Source: Candidatus Rokuibacteriota bacterium
GTDB lineage: Bacteria; Methylomirabilota; Methylomirabilia; Rokubacteriales; CSP1-6
NCBI GenBank assembly: GCA_016201645.1
Contig: JACQCL010000159.1
Span: 1-8,420 of the forward strand
Direction: 5' to 3'
DNA: 8,420 bases
This document shows positions 1 through 5,654 of the stretch, piece after piece. The translations under genes were made by a program, and so were the position numbers. A model generated the notes under the pieces. It saw only the letters and a list, made by a program, of their open reading frames with translations. It was not told the DNA's origin and made no database searches. Positions within the stretch are counted from its first letter, which is position 1. Every line of letters begins with the position of its first letter.

Positions 1-173
1 TGGGTGCCGAGCTTGAGCCCTTCCCCGACCTCTGCCTGGCCGCCTGAGAGCGGGCTCTGGGTGGCGATCTTGATCGTTCCCTTCGACTGAGCGTCGGTCA
101 GCGCGGTGCCGGAGAGCAGCAAGGCGAGGGCGGCGAGGGTTGCCAGTAGGGATCGGGTGCCCCAGGGTTTCAT
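1..173 (-). CDS. Branched-chain amino acid-type ABC transporter substrate-binding protein, N-terminal fragment
   Basis: This is the first 57 codons of a gene that runs off the left edge. Residues 1-28 form a Sec signal peptide: a short basic start (MKPWGTR), a hydrophobic core (LLATLAALALLL) and a likely signal peptidase I site after TDA at residue 28. No lipobox cysteine is present, so the product should be free in the periplasm. The mature start, TIKIATQSPLSGGQAEVGEG (33-52), is the typical first strand and loop of the LivJ/LivK-like periplasmic binding family (Peripla_BP_6), in which the P-L-S-G segment begins the ligand pocket. These proteins deliver leucine/isoleucine/valine, other amino acids, amides or urea to an ABC importer; the ligand cannot be read from this fragment. 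The ATG is chosen because the signal peptide begins there and an AGGAGG lies six bases upstream. It starts 71 bp after thiE and is probably a separate function. Confidence 0.85.
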   Translation of the reverse strand, partial: MKPWGTRSLLATLAALALLLSGTALTDAQSKGTIKIATQSPLSGGQAEVGEGLKLGT

Positions 174-179
174 CGACTC

Positions 180-185
180 CCTCCT
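180..185 (-). promoter_or_regulatory. Shine-Dalgarno sequence of the substrate-binding protein gene
   Basis: On the minus strand AGGAGG lies six bases before the ATG at 173. It is the best ribosome binding site in the window and fixes the start of the periplasmic binding protein. I could not find a convincing -35/-10 pair in the 71-bp gap behind thiE. Confidence 0.75.
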
Positions 186-244
186 CTTGGTTGGGTGTCA
201 ATCAAGGGATGAGATCAGGATGTAGCGTTCTGTCCGGGCCCCGA

Positions 245-934
245 TTATAGCCGCTTGTGCCGCGCTGTCAAGGGGGTGTGGGCGCCCTTTTGCGCCGCTT
301 TTTCCGCGCGGATTCGCTCCAGGAAGAGGCGGGTCGCCTGGGCCGGGTCGGGGGCTCCGCAGACCGCGGAGATGACGGCCACGCCGTCCGCCCCGGCGCG
401 GATCACCTCCGCGGCATTGTCGGGGGTGATCCCGCCGATCGCGACGAGGGGGGCCCTGACCGCCTGGCGCGCCGCGCGCACCAGGTCGAGGCCGACCAGC
501 TGGAACTGGGGCTTGGTCTCGGTAGGGAAGATTGAACCCACAGCAACGTAATCGGCCCCGTCCTCCTCGGCCTTCCTGGCCTGCTCCAAGCTGTGGGTAG
601 AGACCCCGAGGAACATCGAGGGCGGGAGGAGCTTGCGCGCCACCGGCGCCGGCACGTCGTCCTGCCCGATGTGCAAGCCATCCGCCTCGGCGGCCAGGGC
701 CAAGTCCAGTCGGTCGTTGACCACGAAGCGGATTCCAGCGCTCTTGGCCCGTCCCCTCAAGTCCTCGAGCAGCGGGAGGCACCGGCGGGAGGGCCATTCC
801 TTCTCGCGGAACTGGACGATCCGGCCGCCACCTCGGATCACTCCGTCGAGGACCTCGCGCAAATCGCGCCCGCGACTTGCCGTCCGGTCGAGGATCACGT
901 ACAGATCAATGTCCAGCGGGGTTGTTGGTTTCAT
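245..934 (-). CDS. thiE: Thiamine phosphate synthase
   Basis: Cytoplasmic TIM-barrel enzyme of 229 residues that joins the pyrimidine (HMP-pyrophosphate) and thiazole phosphate halves to give thiamine phosphate, releasing pyrophosphate. The family signatures appear in order: QFREK at 41-45 (pyrophosphate/pyrimidine contact), VVNDRLDLA at 71-79 with the metal-binding aspartate region, HIGQDD at 88-93, GVSTHS at 110-115, the loop GSIFPTETK at 133-141 and the phosphate-binding segments AIGGIT at 165-170 and AVISAV at 186-191. The length is close to the usual 210-225; the short basic tail (TARHKRL) adds little. The frame stays open upstream to 1396 across the accC 3' end, but homology begins at MKPTTPLDIDLYVILD, so the ATG at 934 is used. 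It follows the accC terminator and has its own possible -10 box. No other thiamine gene is in the window and no TPP riboswitch is visible upstream. Confidence 0.95.
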   Translation of the reverse strand: MKPTTPLDIDLYVILDRTASRGRDLREVLDGVIRGGGRIVQFREKEWPSRRCLPLLEDLRGRAKSAGIRFVVNDRLDLALAAEADGLHIGQDDVPAPVARKLLPPSMFLGVSTHSLEQARKAEEDGADYVAVGSIFPTETKPQFQLVGLDLVRAARQAVRAPLVAIGGITPDNAAEVIRAGADGVAVISAVCGAPDPAQATRLFLERIRAEKAAQKGAHTPLTARHKRL

Positions 935-946
935 GTCTCTTGACGG

Positions 947-952
947 ATTATA
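947..952 (-). promoter_or_regulatory. Possible -10 box for thiE
   Basis: The minus strand carries a perfect TATAAT 12 bases before the thiE ATG, in the only gap between the accC terminator and thiE. No TTGACA-like -35 is seen 16-19 bases further upstream and there is no extended -10 TG. If used, the transcript would start only about five or six bases before the ATG, giving a nearly leaderless message; only a weak AAGAGA precedes the start. Position supports it, but the lack of a -35 keeps confidence low. Confidence 0.35.
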
Positions 953-992
953 GCGTGCGTTCCGACTCTGCTTTGTTCCGCCGGGGGGAGAA

Positions 993-1018
993 CTGAGGGG
1001 GGTGGGGACCCCCCTCAG
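993..1018 (-). terminator. Hairpin terminator behind accC
   Basis: A perfect 11-bp inverted repeat, CTGAGGGGGGT (993-1003) and ACCCCCCTCAG (1008-1018), encloses a GGGG loop on the plus strand. In the minus-strand transcript the hairpin begins four bases after the accC TAA. It is followed by TTCTCCCC, so the U-tract is poor, but the stem is very GC-rich. Its position at the end of the TPR-efp-accB-accC unit and before thiE supports a transcription end or 3' mRNA-stabilising hairpin. Confidence 0.7.
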
Positions 1019-1022
1019 GAAT

Positions 1023-2357
1023 TTATAACGAGACCTCGAGCCTCGGGAGGGCGAAGCCGCCCGCGAGGAACGCCGGGTCGGCGAGGAGCCTCTGATGGAA
1101 CGGAATCGTGGTCTTGATCCCCTCGACGATCGTCTCGGCGAGCGCTCGCTGCATTCGGCGGATCGCCTCTTCACGGTCCCGTCCGTGCACGATGATCTTC
1201 GCGATGAGGGAGTCATACACGGAGGGGATCGTGTACGAGGCCAGAAGGTGGCTATCCACGCGGACGCCGGGCCCCCCTGGGGGGACCCAGGCGGTGACGC
1301 GCCCGGGGCAGGGCGTGAAGGTCGCCGGATCCTCCGCATTGATCCGGCACTCGATGGCATGCCCGACCAGGCTGACGGCCTCCTGCTTCCCGCCAAGGGA
1401 CTCCCCCGCTCCGATTCGGATCTGCTCCCGGACCAAGTCGATCCCCGTCACCATCTCGGTCACCGGGTGCTCGACCTGGATGCGGGTGTTCATCTCGATA
1501 AAGTAGAAGTGGCCCTCCCGGTCCACGAGGAACTCCACGGTGCCCGCGCTCGTGTAGTTGACGGCCTGCGCCAGGGACAGCGCCGCCTTATAGAGCCCGG
1601 CCCGGGTTTCGGAGACGAGCACCGGCGCCGGGGACTCCTCCAGGAGCTTCTGGTGCCGGCGCTGCACGGAGCAGTCGCGCTCGCCCAGATGGATCCGGGT
1701 CCCCGCGCGGTCTCCCAGCACCTGGACCTCGATGTGACGGGCCTGGTCCAGGAACTTTTCCAGGTACACCTCGGAGGAGCCGAAGGCGGCCCCGGCCTCG
1801 GCCTGGCAGGTGGCGAAGGATTGCGGCAGCGCGTCCCGGCTTCGGACGATGCGCATGCCGCGCCCGCCTCCTCCGCTGGCCGCTTTGAGCATCACCGGAA
1901 ATCCGATCGCGTCGGCCAGACTCAAAGCCTGCTCCTCGTCCTTCAGCGGTCCCTCGCTGCCGGGGATGATCGCGACGCCGGCCTGGCGGGCCAATTCCCG
2001 CGCCTGGGCTTTATCCCCCATGAGGCGGATGGCCTCCGGGGAAGGGCCGATGAACACGATCCCGCAGGCCCGGCAGATGTCCGCGAACGCGGCGTTCTCG
2101 GAGAGAAAGCCGTATCCCGGATGGATCGCTTCGCTGTCGGTGATGTACGCTGCGGAGATGATGCTCGGGATGTTCAGATAGCTGGACCGGGCCTCGTCGG
2201 GGCCGACACAGATGGACTCGTCGGCCAGGCGGACGGGGAGGGACTGGGCGTCCACCTTGGAATGGGCGATCACCGTCCGGATCCCCAGCTCACGGCACGC
2301 CCGGAGAATCCGGAGGGCGATTTCCCCCCGGTTCGCGATCAGAATCTTCTGGAACAT
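1023..2357 (-). CDS. accC: Biotin carboxylase subunit of acetyl-CoA carboxylase
   Basis: A complete 444-residue ATP-grasp enzyme that uses ATP and bicarbonate to carboxylate the biotin on AccB, the first half-reaction of malonyl-CoA synthesis. The N-terminal domain begins MFQKILIANRGEIALRILRA. The mobile glycine-rich ATP lid SGGGGRGM is at 161-168, with K116 and K158 as nucleotide-contact lysines. The metal and catalytic segment EMNTRIQVEHP spans 288-298, giving E275, E288, R292, Q294, V295 and E296, and ECRINAEDP (336-344) contains R338; most numbers match E. coli AccC. A GTG eight codons upstream (2381) could also start the frame, but family homology begins at MFQK. That ATG overlaps the stop of the preceding gene in TAATG, which suggests translational coupling. 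Length equals the single-function bacterial AccC (about 445-450), so it is not a fused acyl- or pyruvate-carboxylase. Confidence 0.97.
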   Translation of the reverse strand: MFQKILIANRGEIALRILRACRELGIRTVIAHSKVDAQSLPVRLADESICVGPDEARSSYLNIPSIISAAYITDSEAIHPGYGFLSENAAFADICRACGIVFIGPSPEAIRLMGDKAQARELARQAGVAIIPGSEGPLKDEEQALSLADAIGFPVMLKAASGGGGRGMRIVRSRDALPQSFATCQAEAGAAFGSSEVYLEKFLDQARHIEVQVLGDRAGTRIHLGERDCSVQRRHQKLLEESPAPVLVSETRAGLYKAALSLAQAVNYTSAGTVEFLVDREGHFYFIEMNTRIQVEHPVTEMVTGIDLVREQIRIGAGESLGGKQEAVSLVGHAIECRINAEDPATFTPCPGRVTAWVPPGGPGVRVDSHLLASYTIPSVYDSLIAKIIVHGRDREEAIRRMQRALAETIVEGIKTTIPFHQRLLADPAFLAGGFALPRLEVSL

Positions 2358-3394
2358 TAGCCGCCCAGGACGCCTCGCCACTGAGCTTCGAGCTCAGCGA
2401 GCGGCAGGCCGTACACACCCGGGATGGCATTGCTTGCCGGCTCGCCGCGACCCAGACGTGTGAGCAGCTCTCCCATCCGCTCCATCCCGCCCCGCTGGAG
2501 CAGGTCCCGGACGACCCAGAGTGAGATCTTGTAGCCCATCCGGGCCTTGGCCAGGTCCCCGTCGCTCAGGAGCGCTTCCAGCCCTGCCAGGGTCATCCCC
2601 CCGCGAAGGTGCAGGTCGGGGTCATCGGGGACCTTCTCGGCGTGCTGCGCCAGTCCCTCCTGGAGCCAGCGAGGAGCGCGGCCTTTGGCGAGCAGGTGGA
2701 CGACCACGTGAGTGTACTCGTGGGTCAGGAGCCGCTCGAGGGCTTGGGTGCGCCCCTGGAGCCTGCCCACGGAGAGCCGGATTTTTCCGTCGAAGAGCCC
2801 GCTCGCCCAGTGGTGGGTGCCGGTCACCTCACGGAATCGCTCTTCCGGATAGAGGATGACGGTGAGCTTTTCGGGAGGGAAGAAGTTGAATTCCCGCCCG
2901 ACCGATTCGTACGCTTCTTCCAGGATCTGCATCAGCACTCGCCGGCTCTCGGGCGCCCGGGGCCCGCGGTATTTCACCACGAAGTGATTGCTCTCCTCCC
3001 TGCGATAGCCCGCCTCCACCCGGCGCTCCCGCTCGAGCTTGTCCAGGAGTTGTCGGGCATTGGCGTGGGAAGGGTCCCGCTCCAGGAGGCGCCGGAGGTG
3101 GAGCACCGCGCGGTCGGCCTGGTCCCGCTGGTCATAGAGCCGGGCGAGGAGCAGCGTTGTTTCCGGATCGGGCGATCCCGCGACCGCCCGCTCCAGCGGC
3201 GCGAGCGCCTCGTCGGGACGCCCCGCGTGGATGGCGGCCAAGCCGAGCCCCGTCAAGAGGGGAGCCGCGTCTGGATCCTGGCGGAGTCCCTGCCGGAAGA
3301 GGAGCGCGGCCTCCTCCGGCTTGCCGGAACGGAGGGTCTGCCAGCCCCAGCCTTCAAAGCAGCGCGCTACGTTCTCCCTGAGGGTCGGGTTGAC
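2357..3394 (-). CDS. TPR and gluzincin (peptidase MA-like) part of an amber-interrupted gene
   Basis: This is the downstream part of the gene that begins at 3811, in the same frame after an internal TAG (3395-3397). The 345 open codons continue the TPR array directly: ENVARCFEGWGWQTLRSG, then LTGLGLAAIHAGRPDEALAP, then TLLLARLYDQRDQADRAVLH. A metallopeptidase domain follows. HEYTH is at residues 364-368 of the full-length product, with the third zinc ligand probably E385 in WLQEGLAQ; HExxH plus a glutamate in W-x-x-E-G-A/L is the pattern of the peptidase MA superfamily (gluzincins). The substrate is unknown. There is no ATG or GTG between the amber codon and residue 186; the first near-cognate start is a TTG at 3256 inside a TPR, with no Shine-Dalgarno. 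This part therefore has no good start of its own and depends on the upstream segment. Its TAA overlaps the accC ATG. Confidence 0.8.
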   Translation of the reverse strand, partial: VNPTLRENVARCFEGWGWQTLRSGKPEEAALLFRQGLRQDPDAAPLLTGLGLAAIHAGRPDEALAPLERAVAGSPDPETTLLLARLYDQRDQADRAVLHLRRLLERDPSHANARQLLDKLERERRVEAGYRREESNHFVVKYRGPRAPESRRVLMQILEEAYESVGREFNFFPPEKLTVILYPEERFREVTGTHHWASGLFDGKIRLSVGRLQGRTQALERLLTHEYTHVVVHLLAKGRAPRWLQEGLAQHAEKVPDDPDLHLRGGMTLAGLEALLSDGDLAKARMGYKISLWVVRDLLQRGGMERMGELLTRLGRGEPASNAIPGVYGLPLAELEAQWRGVLGG

Positions 3395-3811
3395 CTACTC
3401 CTTCTCGAGGGCGTCGGTGAAACGCTGGCAGGCCTCGGGGTATTGCCCCGCACTGTAGAGGCGAATCCCCTCCTCGGTGAGGATCGTGACCTCCGGGAGG
3501 TGGGGGCGATCTCCCGGCAGGCGGAGCAGCCTCGCCCTGGGGGATGCGGAGTCCTCGGTCTGGGGGGTAGCCGGCCGGTCAGTCGGTCCGGTCAGCTTCG
3601 TCCAATCCGGCGCCCCCCAGACCAACCAGAGCGCCAGGGCCGCCACGACGAGGGCGCCGAGGGCGAGGTCCGCGACCCCGAAGATACTCCGGCGCCAGAA
3701 CCGGAATGGCTCGGGCGATCGCCGCTCCCCCCCAATCACCGGCAGGGAGCACGTGGCGCAGCGGGAACCGCCGCTGGAGAGAATCGCCCCACAGTTGGGA
3801 CAGGTGGCCAT
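3395..3811 (-). CDS. Zinc-ribbon, membrane anchor and first TPR of an amber-interrupted gene
   Basis: The 138 residues before an in-frame TAG. CPNC (4-7) and CATC (18-21) form a four-cysteine zinc ribbon at the extreme N-terminus. A single transmembrane helix, about residues 46-67 (VADLALGALVVAALALWLVW), follows a basic stretch (RFWRR), so the ribbon should lie in the cytoplasm and the remainder outside the membrane. A Pro/Thr-rich linker leads to the first TPR, EEGIRLYSAGQYPEACQRF, which is cut after DALEKE. The next codons in the same frame complete the TPR array and lead to an HExxH peptidase domain, so the intact product would be about 484 residues. The gene starts 16 bp after accB. As it stands this is a truncated membrane protein: a nonsense mutation, a sequence error or, less likely, a readthrough stop. 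I do not recognise a named gene. Confidence 0.8.
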   Translation of the reverse strand: MATCPNCGAILSSGGSRCATCSLPVIGGERRSPEPFRFWRRSIFGVADLALGALVVAALALWLVWGAPDWTKLTGPTDRPATPQTEDSASPRARLLRLPGDRPHLPEVTILTEEGIRLYSAGQYPEACQRFTDALEKE

Positions 3812-3827
3812 CGGGGCGTCCGTCCGG

Positions 3828-4289
3828 TTAAGGTCGGGGCTCGACCAGGAACAGGGGCTGGCCGTACTCGACGGGTTGAGCGTTTTCGACCAGGATCTTC
3901 GCGATCCGACCGTGCACTTTGGATTCGATCTCGTTCATGAGCTTCATGGCTTCGATGATGCAGAGGACCTGACCCTCCTTGATGATGTCTCCTTCTTTCA
4001 CGTACGGATCGGCGCCGGGAGAAGGTGCTCTATAAAAGGTGCCCACCATTGGCGCCTCGATCGTGACAAGATCGGCTCCCGCTTGGGGGAGTTGCTGGAC
4101 CGGAGCCGCCGGGGCGGATGGCAGGAGCGGCGCCACGGGCAGCTCCGCGCGGGCGACCTCGCGCCGGATCCGGATGCGGGTCTCCCCCCGGCTGACCTCC
4201 AGCTCCGCCAGGCCGAAAGCCTGAGCAAGCTCGGCGAGCTGCCGCAGCTCAGCGAGCGGGAACCCTTCCTCTCGCTTGGGCTTTGCCAC
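3828..4289 (-). CDS. accB: Biotin carboxyl carrier protein of acetyl-CoA carboxylase
   Basis: A 153-residue carrier that holds the biotin carboxylated by AccC and passes the carboxyl group to the carboxyltransferase. The N-terminal segment (1-48) is a charged helix and strand region typical of AccB, followed by a flexible Ala/Pro linker (about 49-70). The biotinyl (lipoyl-like) domain starts at IEAPMVGTFY (78-87) and carries EAMKLMNE at 113-120, with K116 as the biotin attachment lysine. PYVKEGDIIKEGQVLC (95-110) is the conserved strand pair before it. The start is the GTG at 4289, four bases after the efp stop; the frame is open upstream to 4451, but that part is the reverse frame of efp and has no AccB similarity. 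The Shine-Dalgarno is weak, so coupling to efp is likely. Unusually, accC does not follow directly: a metallopeptidase gene sits between them. Confidence 0.95.
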   Translation of the reverse strand: MAKPKREEGFPLAELRQLAELAQAFGLAELEVSRGETRIRIRREVARAELPVAPLLPSAPAAPVQQLPQAGADLVTIEAPMVGTFYRAPSPGADPYVKEGDIIKEGQVLCIIEAMKLMNEIESKVHGRIAKILVENAQPVEYGQPLFLVEPRP

Positions 4290-4293
4290 GTCG

Positions 4294-4872
4294 CTAGCCC
4301 GTTTCCGCCGCGGCGGCCGCCCGGGAGATGTAGGCCCTCGTGCGGGTGTCGATGCGGAGGAGATCTCCTTCGCTGATGAACAGAGGGACGGAGACGACCG
4401 CTCCGGTCTCCAGCGTGGCGGGCTTCGAGCCCCCGGAGGCGGTGTCGCCACGGATTCCCGGGTCTGTCTTCACCACCAGCAGATCAACGAAATTGGGCAG
4501 CTCGATGCCGATGGGCGCACGGTCCACATAGAGGACCTCCACCTCGGTGTTCTCCTTGAGGAACTGGCGCGCCTCGCCGACCTCCTCCTCGCTCAGGGAG
4601 ATCTGATCGTAGGTATCCAGGTCCATGAAGTGGAAGCGGTCGTCCCGATACAGGAACTGCATCCGCTTCTCCTCGAAGTTCACGAGCGGGACCTTCTCCT
4701 CCGCCCTGAAGGTCTTGTCGATCACGGTGCCGAGCCTGAGGTGCTTGAGCTTCGTGCGAACGAACGCGCCCCCCTTGCCCGGCTTGACGTGCTGGAAGTC
4801 CACGATGGAGTAAGGGGCTCCGTCCAGCTCGATTTTCATTCCTTTCCTGAAATCGTTCGTGGAAACCTGCAC
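4294..4872 (-). CDS. efp: Translation elongation factor P
   Basis: A 192-residue EF-P, which binds between the ribosomal P and E sites and helps peptide-bond formation at polyproline stretches. The KOW-like N-terminal domain has VSTNDFRKGMKIELDG (3-18), and the tip loop is PGKGGAF at 31-37, with K33 at the post-translationally modified position; it is a lysine-type rather than rhamnosylated-arginine-type EF-P. The C-terminal OB-domain signature, KTDPGIRGDTASGGSKPATL (135-154), is complete. The end, RAYISRAAAAAETG, adds a few alanine-rich residues to the usual 185-189. The start is a GTG at 4872, chosen because family homology begins there and GGAG lies six bases upstream. The gene ends with TAG, showing that amber is a normal stop in this genome. 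No modification enzyme gene (epmA/epmB) is in the window. Confidence 0.97.
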   Translation of the reverse strand: MQVSTNDFRKGMKIELDGAPYSIVDFQHVKPGKGGAFVRTKLKHLRLGTVIDKTFRAEEKVPLVNFEEKRMQFLYRDDRFHFMDLDTYDQISLSEEEVGEARQFLKENTEVEVLYVDRAPIGIELPNFVDLLVVKTDPGIRGDTASGGSKPATLETGAVVSVPLFISEGDLLRIDTRTRAYISRAAAAAETG

Positions 4873-4878
4873 CTATCG

Positions 4879-4882
4879 CTCC
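4879..4882 (-). promoter_or_regulatory. Shine-Dalgarno sequence deciding the GTG start of efp
   Basis: GGAG on the minus strand lies six bases before the GTG at 4872. No ATG is available before residue 12 of the protein, so this site supports the unusual start codon. Confidence 0.6.
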
Positions 4883-4931
4883 GATCCTCTCTTCACCCCT
4901 TCGCGCCAAGCGCGAGCGCTAGCGAGCCACC

Positions 4932-5615
4932 TCATCGGGCACCCGACCCTTGCGGTCGGGTCGTTCGTCGCTGGCTCCTGCCGCCGAGCGCCTCCTCCAG
5001 CCCTTCCCGCGCCGATAGATTGTCGGGGTCTCGCTTGAGAATGCGAAGGAAAATCGCCGCGGCATCCTCCATGAGCCCCTGCTCGAGGCAGATGGTGGCG
5101 AAACTGACGGTGATGAACGTGTCGTCCTCCAGGATCTTGCGAAGTCCCGATGTCTCGCCGGGGGCGCCGCCGCTCCTCAGGAGATCTCGAAGCCGGGCGG
5201 CTTCCCGATCGCCCGGATCCAGGGCCACGACCCGGTCAAGATGCCTCGCCGCCAGGTCGAGGGCGCCCCGCCGCCGGTAGAGATCCGCGAGCAAGCGGTG
5301 AGCCTGAACGTCGTCCGGGCTCTGCGCCACGACTTGGCTCAACTCGGTCAGGGCGTCCTCCCGGTTCCCTTCGGTCAAGTAAGCCTTCGCGAGAATCAAT
5401 CGAGCCGTCGTGTAGTGTGGATACCGTTCGAGTCCGTCGCGACACAGGGCAATTGCCTCACGGGTCCGTCCGGCCTTGCGGTAGAGGTCGGCCAGCGCGG
5501 CGAAGGCCAGCGAGGCAGGATCTTTGGCCAGGCGCTGCTCATAGCGGCGAACGGCGCTCGCCGCCGCGTCCTCCGCCATGCCTCCCCCGCCGGATCGAGG
5601 GGCGCTGTCGGCCAT
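4932..5615 (-). CDS. Tetratricopeptide repeat protein
   Basis: A soluble protein of 227 residues built mainly of TPR helix pairs; no signal peptide or membrane segment is visible. Repeats are at about 35-68 (SLAFAALADLYRKAGRTREA), 69-102 (ARLILAKAYLTEGNREDA), 103-136 (HRLLADLYRRRGALDLAARH) and 167-200 (FATICLEQGLMEDAAAIFLR). A Gly/Ser-rich linker (148-156) separates the third from the fourth, and the tail is short and basic. TPRs mediate protein contacts; no partner can be named. The ATG at 5615 is chosen; a TTG at 5654 would overlap the promoter -35 and the aroB stop, and another ATG at 5579 (MAEDAAASAV) has a purine-rich GGGGGAGG close before it and is a real alternative. This is the first gene behind the promoter at 5625-5654, 59 bp before efp. 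Confidence 0.85.
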   Translation of the reverse strand: MADSAPRSGGGGMAEDAAASAVRRYEQRLAKDPASLAFAALADLYRKAGRTREAIALCRDGLERYPHYTTARLILAKAYLTEGNREDALTELSQVVAQSPDDVQAHRLLADLYRRRGALDLAARHLDRVVALDPGDREAARLRDLLRSGGAPGETSGLRKILEDDTFITVSFATICLEQGLMEDAAAIFLRILKRDPDNLSAREGLEEALGGRSQRRTTRPQGSGAR

Positions 5616-5624
5616 GGCCTCTCT

Positions 5625-5654
5625 TTTATAAGTGCCGGGCGCAGTGGTTGTCAA
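5625..5654 (-). promoter_or_regulatory. Sigma70-type promoter for the TPR-efp-accB-accC unit
   Basis: On the minus strand a perfect -35 TTGACA (5654-5649) and a five-of-six -10 TATAAA (5630-5625) are separated by 18 bases; reading the -10 as TTATAA gives 17. The -35 overlaps the aroB stop codon (TGA at 5653-5651). In such GC-rich DNA this pair is unlikely by chance and stands before the first gene of the next unit. Only nine bases separate the -10 from the ATG at 5615, so the message would be almost leaderless from that start, or have a leader of about 35-40 bases if translation begins at 5579. Confidence 0.6.

Noticed and set aside
935..1022. A TPP riboswitch ahead of thiE
   Set aside because: The 88-bp gap holds a CTGAG core, but it belongs to the 11-bp accC terminator stem. 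The other thi-box elements are absent and there is too little room.
1095..2360. A 421-codon plus-strand open frame opposite accC
   Set aside because: Mirror frame of a fully conserved biotin carboxylase; no domain signature or ribosome binding site.
3395..3397. Genome-wide reassignment of TAG to an amino acid (for example pyrrolysine)
   Set aside because: efp and aroC both end with TAG at their normal family ends, and translation beyond these gives no homologous sequence, so amber functions as a stop here.
2609..3940. A 443-codon plus-strand open frame opposite the TPR/metallopeptidase gene
   Set aside because: Spans the metallopeptidase gene, its amber codon and the end of accB without any motif of its own; the minus strand has the TPR, HEYTH and biotin-domain evidence.
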